From Kushneria phyllosphaerae (GTDB taxonomy: Bacteria > Pseudomonadota > Gammaproteobacteria > Pseudomonadales > Halomonadaceae): 64,000 nucleotides of DNA. Shown piece by piece: positions 1 through 9,676 of the stretch (the stretch's first letter is position 1; every line of letters begins with the position of its first letter). The stretch lies in NCBI RefSeq assembly GCF_900312995.1, contig NZ_ONZI01000002.1, positions 124,001-188,000 on the forward strand, read 5' to 3'. A model generated the notes under the pieces. That model did no database searches. It was not told where the DNA came from and saw only the letters and a program-made list of their open reading frames with translations. The position numbers and the translations under genes were made by a program.

Positions 1-167
1 AGATGGGCCCTTGACACTATATAGGTATCGAGCATGTCCGCCAGCAGGGGTTCAGCCTGCGCGGTCACGAGTGCTTCCTGATGCAGCAGGCTGAAAACAC
101 TGGCCTGTGCATTGATCTCATGCAGCATATTGCGTCTCATCGAAAATATCGTATTCGCCGGAGACAT
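1..167 (-). CDS. probable serine acetyltransferase, N-terminal fragment (runs off the window)
   Basis: Only about 55 codons of the 5' end are inside the window, read leftward from an ATG at 167 (a second in-frame ATG lies at 140). The peptide ...EALVTAQAEPLLADML... resembles the helical N-terminal domain of CysE-type serine acetyltransferases, in which an alanine-rich helix is followed by EPLLASF-like residues. CysE makes O-acetylserine, the carbon acceptor for sulfide, which would fit with the cysJI genes 22 kb away. The catalytic left-handed beta-helix lies outside the window, so this call rests on a short similarity. No Shine-Dalgarno sequence clearly decides between the two starts. Confidence 0.5.
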   Translation of the reverse strand, partial: MSPANTIFSMRRNMLHEINAQASVFSLLHQEALVTAQAEPLLADMLDTYIVSRAH

Positions 168-299
168 ACCCGCCGTGTCCCCATCCTGAACCCTGTTGAC
201 AGCACCCAGAGTAACGCAGCGTAACTTTTTGTGCCTTCATCGTTTATGGCGGCGCGCGTTCCAACACAGTTGTGTGATAAACGCCGCCTCCCTATCGAG

Positions 300-323
300 G
301 AAAGGCCCGCCAGAAGCGGGCCC
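300..323 (-). terminator. probable aroC terminator
   Basis: A 7-bp GC-only stem (304-310 with 316-322, loop CAGAA) is followed on the minus strand by TTTCCTC. It lies about 60 bases beyond the aroC stop codon. The U-tract is short, so termination may be moderate. Confidence 0.5.
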
Positions 324-382
324 AGGGGCGGTCTGCAAGGGCGAAAGCGCGATGCGACAGCCGTGGCGACTGCCGGCTCACA

Positions 383-1474
383 CTAGCGCTGCTTGAGGTG
401 CGGTGTGTCGACGCTGACGTCACCGTTTTGTCCGCGCTGGCGCAGCAGATGATCCATCAGGGTCAGTGCCATCATGGCTTCCGCAATCGGTGTGGCTCGA
501 ATGCCCACGCAAGGGTCATGACGCCCTTTGGTGATGACCTCGACCGGGTTGCCATGGACATCGATCGAACGACCGGGGGTGGTGATGCTGGAGGTTGGCT
601 TGAGCGCCAGATGGGCAACGATCGGCTGGCCGGTCGAAATGCCGCCCAGCACGCCACCGGCGTGGTTGGAAAGAAAGCCCTCGGGCGTCATCTCGTCACG
701 GTGCTCGCTGCCGCGCTGGGCAATACAGTCAAAGCCTGCGCCAATTTCAACACCCTTGACGGCATTGATGCTCATCAGGCCATGGGCAAGCTCGGCATCC
801 AGGCGATCGAACACCGGCTCTCCGAGCCCGACCGGTACACCGTCGGCCACCACGGTAATGCGCGCTCCGACACTGTCCTGATCGCGCCTGAGCTGATCCA
901 TGTAGGTTTCAAGCTCCGGCACACAATCCGGGTCAGGGCAGAAAAACGGGTTGTCGTCGACGCCCTCCCAGCTTTTGAACTCAATGCTGATCGGGCCAAG
1001 CTGGCTCATGTAGCCGCGCACGCTGATCCCCAGCCCTGCCAGATACTTCTTGGCAATGGCCCCGGCCGCCACGCGCATGGCGGTCTCGCGCGCGCTGGAG
1101 CGTCCGCCGCCACGATAATCGCGAACGCCGTACTTGTGATGATAGGTGTAGTCCGCATGCGCCGGACGGAACTGATCCTTGATCTTCGAGTAATCCTTCG
1201 AGCGCTGATCGGTATTTTCAATCATCAGGCCGATCGGCGTGCCGGTAGTGATCCCCTCGAACACCCCTGACAGGATGCGTACTTCATCGGCTTCCCGACG
1301 CTGCGTGGTATGGCGCGAACTGCCGGGACGGCGGCGATCCAGATCTCCCTGCAGGTCCGCCTCGCAAAGCGGCAGGCCCGGCGGGCAGCCATCAACAATG
1401 GCGCCCAGTGCCGGGCCATGGCTTTCCCCGAAGGTGGTCAGCGTGAAAAGTTTGCCGAAGGTGTTACCAGACAT
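383..1474 (-). CDS. aroC: chorismate synthase
   Basis: This enzyme converts 5-enolpyruvylshikimate-3-phosphate to chorismate with reduced FMN, the last common step of aromatic amino acid synthesis. The protein is 363 residues, normal for the bacterial family. It starts [24 protein letters not shown], with the family's GESHG signature, and has the [14 protein letters not shown] segment near residue 120 and the HAGG...GIS stretch that binds FMN. I chose the ATG at 1474, not the longer frame to 1531, because of this signature and because AGGAAT lies just upstream. prmB starts upstream on the same strand with an 88-base gap, the usual gammaproteobacterial order prmB-aroC, so the two are probably cotranscribed. 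Confidence 0.97.
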   Translation of the reverse strand: MSGNTFGKLFTLTTFGESHGPALGAIVDGCPPGLPLCEADLQGDLDRRRPGSSRHTTQRREADEVRILSGVFEGITTGTPIGLMIENTDQRSKDYSKIKDQFRPAHADYTYHHKYGVRDYRGGGRSSARETAMRVAAGAIAKKYLAGLGISVRGYMSQLGPISIEFKSWEGVDDNPFFCPDPDCVPELETYMDQLRRDQDSVGARITVVADGVPVGLGEPVFDRLDAELAHGLMSINAVKGVEIGAGFDCIAQRGSEHRDEMTPEGFLSNHAGGVLGGISTGQPIVAHLALKPTSSITTPGRSIDVHGNPVEVITKGRHDPCVGIRATPIAEAMMALTLMDHLLRQRGQNGDVSVDTPHLKQR

Positions 1475-1562
1475 GTTGTATTCCTGACATTGTGTCGCAC
1501 AGCCGGCTTCCCGGGCCGCACGACAGATCAAAATTCAAACAGGGGCCTGTCAATGCCACCAA

Positions 1563-2531
1563 TCAGTGTGCAAATGACGGTGCCCATTGCTCCAGCTGCG
1601 ACGCCGTCAATGCGAACACGCCATGCCCGCCGCGGGCGAACTCGAGCCACAAAAAGGGCACTTCCGGCCAGGTCTCGATCACGTGACGTTCGGAGTTGCC
1701 GACCTCGACCAGCAGCACCCCCTCATCGGTCAAATAATCCCGGGCCTCGCGCAGCATGCGCCTGACAAGATCCAGACCATCGGGGCCGGCCCCCAGCGCC
1801 AGTGCCGGTTCATGGCCGAACTCGGCAGGCATGCTGCCCAGATCGCTGGTGTCCACATAGGGCGGATTGCTGACGATCAAATCAAAGCGCTGCCCGTCCA
1901 CCGGCTCAAAAAGATCCCCGGCCACCGCCCTGACGCGCGCACCAACGTCGTGACGGGTAATGTTGGCCCGGGCCACATCAAGGGCATCTTCGCTGATATC
2001 GGCGAGCATGACATGGGTTGTGGGCATCATCAGCGCTGCAGCAATGCCGATACAGCCTGATCCGGCGCACAGATCCAGCATATGTGCGGGGTCACGCTCT
2101 TCAAACCACAACTCAAAGCCGGACTCGATCAGCTCGGCGATGGGTGAGCGCGGAATCAGGACGCGCTCATCCACATTGAACGCAAAACCGGCATAGAACG
2201 ACTCCCCGAGCAGATAAGGCAGCGGACGTCGCTCGACGGTGCGGGCGCGCAACAGCGTGATAATGCGTGCACGCTCAATACGTAACACCCGGGCATCGAT
2301 AATGGCCGGGTCGACATCATGCGGCAGGCGCAGTGCGCCCAGCACCAGGGCCACGGCCTCATCCCAGGCGCTATCGGTGCCATGGCCGTAATACAGATCA
2401 TGGGCATTGAAGACACTGACCGCCAGACGCAGATAGTCACGCACGGTGACCAGCTCATCGATCAGGGTGTCATCATCCAGAGAGAGGGGCGCGGCGGCGG
2501 GTACAGGCATGCGGGCAGAAACGTCGCTCAT
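1563..2531 (-). CDS. prmB: ribosomal protein uL3 glutamine N5-methyltransferase
   Basis: PrmB is a SAM-dependent methyltransferase of the HemK/PrmC family that methylates a glutamine of ribosomal protein L3 during 50S assembly. The 322-residue protein has the N-terminal helical domain, the glycine-rich SAM loop (LDLCAGSGCIGIA, near residue 150) and the family's catalytic NPPY motif (IVSNPPYVD, near residue 205), which binds the target glutamine amide. It differs from PrmC by the longer N-terminus and by its position next to aroC and divergent from smrB. An AAGG lies about 13 bases before the ATG. Divergent transcription with smrB leaves 185 bases for both promoters. Confidence 0.95.
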   Translation of the reverse strand: MSDVSARMPVPAAAPLSLDDDTLIDELVTVRDYLRLAVSVFNAHDLYYGHGTDSAWDEAVALVLGALRLPHDVDPAIIDARVLRIERARIITLLRARTVERRPLPYLLGESFYAGFAFNVDERVLIPRSPIAELIESGFELWFEERDPAHMLDLCAGSGCIGIAAALMMPTTHVMLADISEDALDVARANITRHDVGARVRAVAGDLFEPVDGQRFDLIVSNPPYVDTSDLGSMPAEFGHEPALALGAGPDGLDLVRRMLREARDYLTDEGVLLVEVGNSERHVIETWPEVPFLWLEFARGGHGVFALTASQLEQWAPSFAH

Positions 2532-2617
2532 GAATGCGGCGGCCTTGTCGAGTTTGGGTAAAATAAAGAAAGGTCGAAAGTGTACCCGTTATCCCGTACC
2601 GGCGCATCGGTACAGGC

Positions 2618-2646
2618 CTGCACATCGCCACTCTATTCCCTATAAT
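2618..2646 (+). promoter_or_regulatory. candidate sigma-70 promoter for smrB
   Basis: A perfect -10 box TATAAT (2641-2646) lies 17 bases after CTGCAC (2618-2623), a partial match to TTGACA. Transcription would begin about 65 bases before the smrB ATG. This is an inference from sequence alone. Confidence 0.45.
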
Positions 2647-2716
2647 TACCGGCTGAACTCATGGCGCCAGCGCCACCGTCAGTGTGACGGTCACCACTAC
2701 CCAGCGGAGAAAAGGC

Positions 2717-3301
2717 ATGACCGGTAACCGCCTGCCTGACGATGACGACCGGACAGCCTTTCGCGAGGCCATGCGGGGCAGCGATATTCGCCCCATTCAT
2801 CATGACCGCGCCGACCCCGGCCGACCGGCCCCACGCAGCGAGCTGCGCCATCGCCGTGAAGCAGCAGCCAGCAATGGCAATGCGGTCACGGCCACCTCTT
2901 CTCGCACCTCCGATGGCCGCGTTGATCCGGTACGGCCCTCGGAAGCCCTGATGTTTGCCCTGAGCGACCTGCCCCATCGAACGATTGCCCAGCTCAAGCG
3001 CGGCGCGATCGCCTGGCAGGCGGGTCTGGATCTTCACGGTCATGATCTGGAGCAGGCTCGAGGCGAGCTCGAGGGCTTTTTGCATGAAGCCCGGGCCAAC
3101 CGGGCACGCTGCGTGCTGGTCGTTCATGGCAAGGCGTGGTCGGGCGCGGCCCGCTATCCGGTCATCAAAAGTCACATCAATGCCTGGCTGCGAGAACTCC
3201 CCGAAGTCCTGGCCTTTTGCTCGGCGCAGGACCGGGATGGCGGCACGGGCGCCGTTTATGTACTGCTGCGCCGTACGCGCGAGGACTACGCCACGCCGTA
3301 G
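2717..3301 (+). CDS. smrB: Smr-domain endonuclease SmrB (YfcN family)
   Basis: SmrB is a Smr-domain nuclease; in E. coli it cleaves mRNA at collided ribosomes. The protein is 194 residues: a basic, disordered N-terminal half, then the Smr domain from about residue 95 to the end. Visible motifs are the LDLHGHDLEQAR start of the domain (the family's D-L-H-G) and the VVHGKAWSG segment corresponding to the conserved HGKG region, here HGKA. I chose the ATG at 2717 because GGAGAAAAGG lies directly upstream; an ATG at 2684 has no such support. Its 3' end overlaps the convergent hydrolase gene by 16 bases. Confidence 0.88.
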   Translation: MTGNRLPDDDDRTAFREAMRGSDIRPIHHDRADPGRPAPRSELRHRREAAASNGNAVTATSSRTSDGRVDPVRPSEALMFALSDLPHRTIAQLKRGAIAWQAGLDLHGHDLEQARGELEGFLHEARANRARCVLVVHGKAWSGAARYPVIKSHINAWLRELPEVLAFCSAQDRDGGTGAVYVLLRRTREDYATP

Positions 3302-4164
3302 GCCTTGAGGATGGCTTGGGCCACTCCGGCCACGCTATGCGGCTCAAGGTGAAGATGATGCCCGCCGGGCACTCGATGGGTCGTCAGGGTGGTCATTTCA
3401 TGGCGCACGCCCTCACGATCCAGATGATCACCGACAATACCGTTCTCGGCCTCGATCAGATCTACCGGCGCCCTGATGGCCAGCAGCATGTCGCGTGACT
3501 GCTCGGGGGTCAGCTTGACCTGTGAGGGACGCAGCAGCCGCGGGTCGGTGCGGTAGCGCACCCGCGTATCATCCTGCACCAGGCTGCGCGCCATTAAAGG
3601 CTCGGCGGTGTCGTGATCCAGCGGGGTGATGGCGCCTGCCACGCGCGCGTTGAGCGCTGCCTCAAGACTTGCATAGGACGGCGGCGGCGAGAGCGGCCGG
3701 CGCACGCCAAGCACGCCATTGCGCAGTTGCCGGGTCGATTGATCAACCGGGGTCGTCAGCGCACCGATGCCATCGATCAGCCACAGCCGCTCAATGCGCT
3801 CGGGCAGTGCGGCTGCCAGCAGACAGGACACACAGGCGCCAAGCGAATGAGCCAGCAGCGTCGCGCGCCTGATATCAAGGTCATCGAGGGCATCCAGCAC
3901 GTCGTGCAGATAATCCCACAGGGCATAATCCGTCCCCCTGCCCTGCCACTGTGATTTGCCATGGCCGGCAAAGTCGATGGCCACGATGCGAATGTCGAGC
4001 CTTTCCACCAATAGTGGCGCGAGCCTTGTGAAGGTGGCAGCGTTATCCAGCCAGCCATGCAGCGCCACCCAGGTCGGCGCCTCTCTCGGCAGTCCTTCCC
4101 GCTCCCATACCAGACCGGCCAGACGATTATCGGCCAAATGGCACTCTCGCGGTCTTGCGCTCAT
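3286..4164 (-). CDS. alpha/beta-hydrolase family protein
   Basis: This is a 292-residue alpha/beta-hydrolase-fold protein, probably a cytoplasmic serine hydrolase or esterase of unknown substrate. The oxyanion-hole segment ALHGWLDNAATF (residues 34-45), the nucleophile elbow AHSLGA with Ser107, and a C-terminal GGHHLHLE segment supplying the catalytic histidine near residue 270 are all visible. The HGWLDN motif is typical of a subgroup close to vertebrate SERHL/Kraken-like hydrolases. I chose the ATG at 4164 with GGAG about 13 bases upstream; a longer frame begins at 4236. The neighbouring smrB converges on it and overlaps its end. Confidence 0.85.
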   Translation of the reverse strand: MSARPRECHLADNRLAGLVWEREGLPREAPTWVALHGWLDNAATFTRLAPLLVERLDIRIVAIDFAGHGKSQWQGRGTDYALWDYLHDVLDALDDLDIRRATLLAHSLGACVSCLLAAALPERIERLWLIDGIGALTTPVDQSTRQLRNGVLGVRRPLSPPPSYASLEAALNARVAGAITPLDHDTAEPLMARSLVQDDTRVRYRTDPRLLRPSQVKLTPEQSRDMLLAIRAPVDLIEAENGIVGDHLDREGVRHEMTTLTTHRVPGGHHLHLEPHSVAGVAQAILKAYGVA

Positions 4165-4383
4165 CCTGCTCGCTCCATTGTCGTCAAACTGAAGACAATA
4201 CGACGACCGCCGCCGCGATGCACTCCCTGCAGGCATTGAACCCTTTAAACGGGGCCGAGGATTTTCCAGGACCTGTCATGCCAACACCTCGCGACCGAGC
4301 GTCACAGGGGGCCGGCTCGCCGCTGACGTCCTCAAAGCGTATGATGTCGCGATCCTTATTACGCCATTACCCCGGAGCCGTGA

Positions 4384-4470
4384 ATGTCTGCCTCTTCCCG
4401 TCGCCTGCGAAACCGCCTCTTTTTCATCGTCGTGCTGGCCGGTCTGGTGACCGGATTTGTCATGCTCTAA
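4384..4470 (+). CDS. 28-residue single-span membrane peptide
   Basis: A short reading frame encodes a basic N-terminus (SSRRLRNR) followed by one hydrophobic segment of about 17 residues (LFFIVVLAGLVTGFVML) that ends at the stop codon. CGGAG lies 5 bases before the ATG. The basic-inside plus single membrane span layout is what is expected of small bacterial membrane proteins. It sits alone in the gap between the hydrolase (divergent) and the AEC permease (same direction, 138 bases downstream). I do not recognise a family. The strength of the call is the ribosome-binding site plus the clean hydrophobic segment; the short length keeps confidence moderate. Confidence 0.45.
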   Translation: MSASSRRLRNRLFFIVVLAGLVTGFVML

Positions 4471-4608
4471 ATCCCGACCAACCTCACTTTTTCGACACCA
4501 TGTCGATACGACATCCTTCACTGCTCTTCTCATGAACGTGCCCAGACGGGCCTGACGTGTGAAAGACATCATAATGTCATGGCGCCTGTCGCCATACGGT
4601 ATGCCCGC

Positions 4609-5559
4609 ATGAACCCCTCAGACCTTTTCGCTGAAACGCTCGGCGTGACGTTTCCCGTTTTTGCCATGGTGCTTTTAGGGATTGTGCTCAAGCGTCTCAA
4701 ATGGATCGACACTGCGTTTATCAATACCAGCTCGGCGCTGGTATTTCGTGGCGCCATGCCCACCCTGCTCTTTTTGTCTCTGGTAGATGCCGACATGTCC
4801 CAGGCGCTGATGCCAGGCCTTATGATCTATCTGGCGCTGGCGACAGTAACCAGCTTTTTGCTGATCTGGTGGTGGGCAATACGGCGCGTCGCCCGTGAGG
4901 ATCGCGGCGTCTATGTACAGGCAGCCTTTCGCGGCAATGGCGGCATTATCGGACTGGCACTGGCCGGCAGCATGTATGGCTCGTTTGGCCTGTCTGCCGG
5001 CAGCGTACTGGTGGCCACCATCATCCCGCTCTACAACGTGCTTGCCGTCATTGTGCTGGCCTGGTATCAGCCTCAGACAAGCGTCAGCTGGCGCAGCATT
5101 GCGCTCAAGATTCTGAAAAATCCGCTGATTCTTTCGGTCGTGGCGGGCCTTTGCTTTGCCGCCAGCGGCCTCGACCTGCCGGACTGGCTGCACACGTCAG
5201 GAGAGTACTTCGCCAACATGACGCTGCCACTGGCGCTCATCAGCATTGGCGGCACCATGTCGATGGCTGCCATTCGTGAGGCGAGCGGCGCAGCGCTGGG
5301 TGCCAGTGTGATCAAGATGGTTTCCATGCCGGGCATGGCGGTTTTTATCGCCTGGCTTACAGGCTTTGAGGGGCGGGAGCTGGTACTGCTCTTTTTGTTC
5401 ATGGGCAGTCCGTCAGCGGCTGCCAGCTTTGTCATGGCCAGAGCCATGGGCGGTAATGCAAGGCTTGCCGCCAATACGGTTGCCATGACGACACTGGCCA
5501 GCAGCGTCACGATTACGCTGGGCATCTTTATCCTGCAGATCACCGGGATGGCGGGCTGA
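4609..5559 (+). CDS. AEC-family (auxin efflux carrier type) permease
   Basis: A 316-residue integral membrane protein with about ten hydrophobic segments in two five-helix halves, the arrangement of the AEC (PF03547) family. Bacterial members move dicarboxylates, malonate or other small organic acids; the substrate cannot be told here. The first helix (TFPVFAMVLLGIVLKR) and the late GSPSAAASFVMARAMGGN segment, which carries the family's conserved glycine/alanine-rich loop, support the call. I chose the ATG at 4609 because the protein then begins at the usual distance from helix 1. It converges on sixA with a 28-base gap. Confidence 0.85.
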   Translation: MNPSDLFAETLGVTFPVFAMVLLGIVLKRLKWIDTAFINTSSALVFRGAMPTLLFLSLVDADMSQALMPGLMIYLALATVTSFLLIWWWAIRRVAREDRGVYVQAAFRGNGGIIGLALAGSMYGSFGLSAGSVLVATIIPLYNVLAVIVLAWYQPQTSVSWRSIALKILKNPLILSVVAGLCFAASGLDLPDWLHTSGEYFANMTLPLALISIGGTMSMAAIREASGAALGASVIKMVSMPGMAVFIAWLTGFEGRELVLLFLFMGSPSAAASFVMARAMGGNARLAANTVAMTTLASSVTITLGIFILQITGMAG

Positions 5560-5587
5560 GCGCCCGCCATCATGCCGGCATGACCCT

Positions 5588-6085
5588 TTAGGCAATCGCG
5601 GCGTTTGCGGGGGTGACATGACGCACCAGCGTTGCACACCCGGCCGCCCAGACCTGAGCGTCCAGTTCGACCACGTCGGCAGTGCCCATGGGGAGTCGAG
5701 CATTGGGACTGCCATCCACCAGCTGGCCGACCAGCTCGGCGACCAGCGGCATATGACTGACAAACAGCCAGGGCGCATCATCTTCACGGGGGTCGACATT
5801 ATGCGTCAGCCATTCGATCAGCGTGGCCGGCGGAGCATCGGGCGTCATGATGGGCAGCGTCATGATGTCATCCACCTGCAGCGCCTGACCGATGATACGC
5901 GCACTTTGCTGAGCACGGTCATAGGGACTGGCCACTACCCTTAACTGATGCCCCCTGTCGCCCAGAACCGAGACAAACCAGTCGGCGATACGCGCGACCT
6001 CCTGCTGTCCGGTGATGTCGAGCGGGCGGTGAGCATCGGGTGTTCCGGAAGCGGCTTCACCATGGCGCATTACATAGATTTTCAT
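5588..6085 (-). CDS. sixA: phosphohistidine phosphatase SixA
   Basis: SixA removes phosphate from histidine; in E. coli it acts on phosphohistidine in HPt or phosphotransferase components. The protein is 165 residues, as expected, and begins with the histidine phosphatase signature MRHGEA (His8 the nucleophile). The later [10 protein letters not shown] contains the second catalytic histidine. Its ATG overlaps the gpsA stop codon (ATGA), so translation is coupled. The gpsA-sixA pairing is common in gammaproteobacteria. Confidence 0.92.
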   Translation of the reverse strand: MKIYVMRHGEAASGTPDAHRPLDITGQQEVARIADWFVSVLGDRGHQLRVVASPYDRAQQSARIIGQALQVDDIMTLPIMTPDAPPATLIEWLTHNVDPREDDAPWLFVSHMPLVAELVGQLVDGSPNARLPMGTADVVELDAQVWAAGCATLVRHVTPANAAIA

Positions 6086-7188
6086 GACGGGATATCCCTG
6101 GCTGCGGTTTGCTGCTGAGCACGCCGCGTGTCCTCTCGCGGCAGCGTGAATTCAACGTCACTGCTTTGTTCACTGCGCATGAGCGCCGTGGCCATGTCTC
6201 TGGGCGCCACGCCTTCAAACATGACCCGATATAGTCCGGTGGCCAGCGGCATGTAGATGTTCTCCTCGCTGGCCCGTTTGACGATCAGAGACACCGTATT
6301 GACCCCTTCAGCCACCTGTCCCAGCGCGTCAATGGCTCCCTCAAGCGTGCGCCCTTCCCCCATCGCATAACCGACCCGATAATTGCGTGACAGGTTAGAG
6401 GAGCAGGTGACGATCAAATCGCCAACGCCTGCCAGCCCCAGAAAGGTCATCGGACTTGCGCCCTGGGCCACCGCAAAGCGGCTCATTTCGGCCAGTGCCC
6501 GCGTCATCAGCATGCTGCGGGTGTTTTCGCCCATGCCAAGCGCTGCGGCCATGCCCACGGCAATGGCGTAAATGTTCTTGAGCGCACCGCCCATCTCAAC
6601 ACCATAGCGGTCATTGCTGGCATAGACACGAAAATGATCGCATGACAGCGCTGCCTGAACCCGTGAGCGGGTCTGTTCGTCGTCGCTGGCAATCACGCTG
6701 GCACTCAAGTGCCCCTGAGCGATTTCAGCAGCCAGATTGGGGCCTGAAAGCACCCCGATATGCGCACTTCCGGTTTCCTGCTCAAGGATCTGGCTCATCA
6801 GCAGAAAACTGTCGGTTTCAATGCCCTTGGTCGTGCTGACCAGGATGGCATCGTCAGAAAAATGGGGGGCGGCCTGGCGTACCACCTGACGAAAGCCACC
6901 CGAGGGGATGGCGATCAGCACCAGCTGCGCCTGATCAAGCACCCAGGCCAGGTCGCTGGATGCCACGACATCGGGATGAATCCTGAACTCGGGCAGATAG
7001 CGATGGTTGATACGATGAGTATTGACATGATCAACAAGCGTTGCATCGCGCATCCACTGGCGCACTCTGGCCCCGCCGCTGGAGGCAATGCTGGCCAGTG
7101 CGGTACCAAAACTCCCGCCGCCCAGCACGGCCACCGGAGGCACATGAATATCATCTGTACTGACCTGAGACGCAGGCTCAACTGCCAT
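6082..7188 (-). CDS. gpsA: NAD(P)-dependent glycerol-3-phosphate dehydrogenase
   Basis: GpsA reduces dihydroxyacetone phosphate to sn-glycerol 3-phosphate for phospholipid synthesis. At 368 residues it is slightly longer than usual because of an N-terminal extension of about 18 residues before the nucleotide-binding motif [14 protein letters not shown]. The catalytic lysine segment [13 protein letters not shown] and the [14 protein letters not shown] stretch are present. The ATG at 7188 has AAGGAT upstream. It is the first gene of a two-gene unit with sixA and is divergent from the response regulator. Confidence 0.95.
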   Translation of the reverse strand: MAVEPASQVSTDDIHVPPVAVLGGGSFGTALASIASSGGARVRQWMRDATLVDHVNTHRINHRYLPEFRIHPDVVASSDLAWVLDQAQLVLIAIPSGGFRQVVRQAAPHFSDDAILVSTTKGIETDSFLLMSQILEQETGSAHIGVLSGPNLAAEIAQGHLSASVIASDDEQTRSRVQAALSCDHFRVYASNDRYGVEMGGALKNIYAIAVGMAAALGMGENTRSMLMTRALAEMSRFAVAQGASPMTFLGLAGVGDLIVTCSSNLSRNYRVGYAMGEGRTLEGAIDALGQVAEGVNTVSLIVKRASEENIYMPLATGLYRVMFEGVAPRDMATALMRSEQSSDVEFTLPREDTRRAQQQTAARDIPS

Positions 7189-7503
7189 GGATAATCCTTG
7201 TTGATCGGCGATGGACAGGGTTTAGTGTAACGCTTGACGTGGCACGCAGGTAACGCATCTCCCTGTCTGCCTGCGTAGAATGACAGGGATCTGTCAGGCC
7301 GTGCCACCTTGGCTACCTGCCACGGAAAAAACTTAACGATGTCGTCATGGGCACCAATGGTGGCTTTCAGAGTCTGAAGGTCGAATCAATGACTTGCACC
7401 AATACATGGGGCAGGGATCATGAGAGCATTGAACCAACATTCATCAGTGCATTCGGAGGGCGCCAGGCTGTCCGTGCAACGTTTTGACCAGGAACTCAAT
7501 CAC
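7189..7503. other. intergenic region between gpsA and the response regulator
   Basis: This 315-base divergent region must hold promoters for both neighbours. I see no coding sequence I can support, no strong terminator hairpin and no obvious operator repeat. A frame reading in phase with the response regulator extends up to 7420 but lacks a ribosome-binding site. Confidence 0.5.
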
Positions 7504-8166
7504 ATGAAGGTATTGTTTGTCGAAGATGATCTGTTGCTGGGCGATGGCGTTGAAACCGCCCTGCGCCGTGAAGGCCATCAGGTCACTTGGCTGACCGAGG
7601 GCGAGAGCGTGCTCGAGCATGTCGAGCAGGGTCAGGCCGAGGCCGTCATCCTTGACCTTGGGCTGCCCGGCATTGATGGCATGGAAGTGCTGCGCCGCAT
7701 TCGCGCCGCCCACGATATTCCGGTGTTGATTTTGACGGCGCGTGACAGTCTGGAAGACCGTATTCAGGGGCTCGATGCCGGCGCCGATGACTATGTGTTG
7801 AAACCCTTCGATGTCGACGAACTTCAGGCCAGGCTGCGCGCCATCAGCCGCCGTCAGGGCGGGCGAACACAGCCAAGCATTCGGGTCGGGCCGTTGCATA
7901 TTGACCATGCCCGCCATGAAGTCAGCTGGAAGGATCGACTGGTCAAGCTTAGCCGGCGCGAATATACCCTGCTGCATGAACTGGCCCAGCATCCTGGCCA
8001 GGTCTTTACCCGCCCCCATCTGGAAAAGCTGCTTTATGGCTGTAGCGACGAGATCGAGTCCAATGCCCTGGAGGTGCACATTCACCACCTGCGCAAAAAA
8101 CTCGACAGTAATCTGATCGTGACCCTTCGCGGCATCGGCTACCGCCTGGACGATACGATCGAATGA
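7504..8166 (+). CDS. OmpR/PhoB-family response regulator (QseB/PmrA-like)
   Basis: A 220-residue two-domain regulator. The receiver domain (about 1-115) has the acidic pocket EDD at residues 7-9, the phosphoacceptor Asp51 in ILDLGLPGIDG, the conserved Thr in LTARD and the Lys in VLKPF. The C-terminal winged-helix domain (about 125-220) has LSRREYTLLHEL and the recognition helix ALEVHIHHLRKKL. These features match the QseB/PmrA branch. The ATG at 7504 begins the receiver domain directly (MKVLFVEDD) with AGGAA upstream. The downstream kinase gene starts within its stop codon (ATGA overlap), so the two form one operon. Confidence 0.93.
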   Translation: MKVLFVEDDLLLGDGVETALRREGHQVTWLTEGESVLEHVEQGQAEAVILDLGLPGIDGMEVLRRIRAAHDIPVLILTARDSLEDRIQGLDAGADDYVLKPFDVDELQARLRAISRRQGGRTQPSIRVGPLHIDHARHEVSWKDRLVKLSRREYTLLHELAQHPGQVFTRPHLEKLLYGCSDEIESNALEVHIHHLRKKLDSNLIVTLRGIGYRLDDTIE

Positions 8167-9590
8167 TCTCGATTCGTCGCTACCTGACCCAGGCTGTCAT
8201 GGGCCTGGTACTGCTGGGTGCCCTGCTCTCGGGCCTGGCGGCATGGCTGATTACCAAACATGAGCTCGAGGAGATGTTTGACGCGCAGCTGTCCCAGTTC
8301 GGGCGCATCGTGACCGGCATGATCGACATCAACATGGACTCTCAGGACTATCAGGCTCTGGCAGATCGCCTGACACAGCCTGGCCATGCCGCGCGCTTTT
8401 ACAGCATGGAAGACAGCGATGATGCAGGGCTTGTCATGGACACACACTCCGTGAATACGCCGCGTCGCTTCCGGGAAGAAGAACGTCTTCTGTCACTGGG
8501 CTTTTGGAACAGTGACCTGACGCCCCGCATGCTCAGTGCCGAATGGAATGACAAGGGGCCCTTCCCGCCGCCTCAAAAAACCGGCTACCGCTGGGTCAGC
8601 TATGACAATGAAGAGTGGCGCGTTTTCAGCATCTACGACAAGGAGCATGGCGTCTGGGTCTCCACGGGGCTACGTGACGACTTCCAGCAGGAACTGGTCA
8701 ACAAGATTCTGCTGGGCAACAGCATTCCCTTTTTGCTGATTCTGCCGCTGCTGGGCATTGCGCTCTGGTGGGTCATTCGCCGTGGCCTGCGCCCCATCGA
8801 TAATCTCTCTGCAGAAGTGTCGCGGCGCTATCATCAGGATCTCACGCCGATCGAACAGGATCCGCCCCGTGAACTGACCGGACTTCGGGATTCACTCAAT
8901 GCGTTCATTGAAAGACTTCGCATGGCGCTGGATCGCGAAAGGCGCTTCACGGCCGATGCGGCCCATGAGCTGCGCACGCCCCTGGCGGCGCTCAAGATCC
9001 ATCTGGACAACGCCCGCGCCAGTGAGCAGGACCATCAAAGCTCGCTGGACAAGGCCCGTCAGGGCATCGAACGCCTGCAGCGCGTAGTGGATCAGCTGTT
9101 GACGCTGGCACGCGTGGAGCGAACGCCGCATCGCCAGCTGGATGTGGTCGATTTGTATCCCATTGCCTCAGAGCTGGCCGGCGAAATGTGGCCACTGGCG
9201 GGTCGTCGACGCCAGCAACTGGAGATGAGCGGACTGTCCTCGCTGGAGCTTCGGGCTGACCCCACGGAGCTGGGCGTACTGCTGCGCAATCTGCTGGACA
9301 ACGCGCTGCGCTACACCCCCGATGGCGGCACCGTGACGCTGCATCTGGATCGGGCCAACGGACAGCCGATGATTCAGGTCATTGATGATGGCCCGGGCGT
9401 CCCGGATGAATCGCTTGAAAAGATTACCGAGCGTTTTCATCGTGCCAATCAGCGCATGACCGGCAGTGGTCTGGGACTTTCGATCGTCAAGCAGCTGACC
9501 CAGCGTCAGAAGGCAACGCTTGCCATCGACAATCGCCAGCCACACGGGCTGATCGTGACGGTGATCTGGCCGGTGCTGCAACCGTCCTGA
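8163..9590 (+). CDS. sensor histidine kinase (QseC/PmrB-like)
   Basis: A 475-residue membrane kinase that should phosphorylate the response regulator encoded just upstream. Two transmembrane helices (about 10-31 and 183-205) enclose a periplasmic sensor of about 150 residues, then a HAMP-like linker. The HisKA motif AAHELRTPLAAL carries His268, and the ATPase domain has the N box (NLLDNALRYTPDGG), G1 (DDGPGVP) and G2 (GSGLGLSIVKQL). The signal cannot be read from the sequence; relatives respond to cations, peptides or quorum-type cues. The genes for both partners overlap by four bases. Confidence 0.92.
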   Translation: MISIRRYLTQAVMGLVLLGALLSGLAAWLITKHELEEMFDAQLSQFGRIVTGMIDINMDSQDYQALADRLTQPGHAARFYSMEDSDDAGLVMDTHSVNTPRRFREEERLLSLGFWNSDLTPRMLSAEWNDKGPFPPPQKTGYRWVSYDNEEWRVFSIYDKEHGVWVSTGLRDDFQQELVNKILLGNSIPFLLILPLLGIALWWVIRRGLRPIDNLSAEVSRRYHQDLTPIEQDPPRELTGLRDSLNAFIERLRMALDRERRFTADAAHELRTPLAALKIHLDNARASEQDHQSSLDKARQGIERLQRVVDQLLTLARVERTPHRQLDVVDLYPIASELAGEMWPLAGRRRQQLEMSGLSSLELRADPTELGVLLRNLLDNALRYTPDGGTVTLHLDRANGQPMIQVIDDGPGVPDESLEKITERFHRANQRMTGSGLGLSIVKQLTQRQKATLAIDNRQPHGLIVTVIWPVLQPS

Positions 9591-9615
9591 ACCGTTGCCC
9601 ATCGCCTGGAAATGA

Positions 9616-9641
9616 AAAAGTCGCCTCCTGGGGCGACTTTT
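9616..9641. terminator. bidirectional terminator between the kinase gene and bax-like gene
   Basis: A 10-bp stem (9616-9625 with 9632-9641, loop TCCTGG) has an A-run on one side and a T-run on the other. It can end the two-component operon on the plus strand and the bax-like gene on the minus strand. Confidence 0.8.
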
Positions 9642-9676
9642 CATGCACGGTGACTGCGATAAACCAGAAACAACGG

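Noticed and set aside
398..1270. A 290-codon plus-strand frame across aroC
   Set aside because: Antisense shadow of aroC; no ribosome-binding site or recognisable domain.
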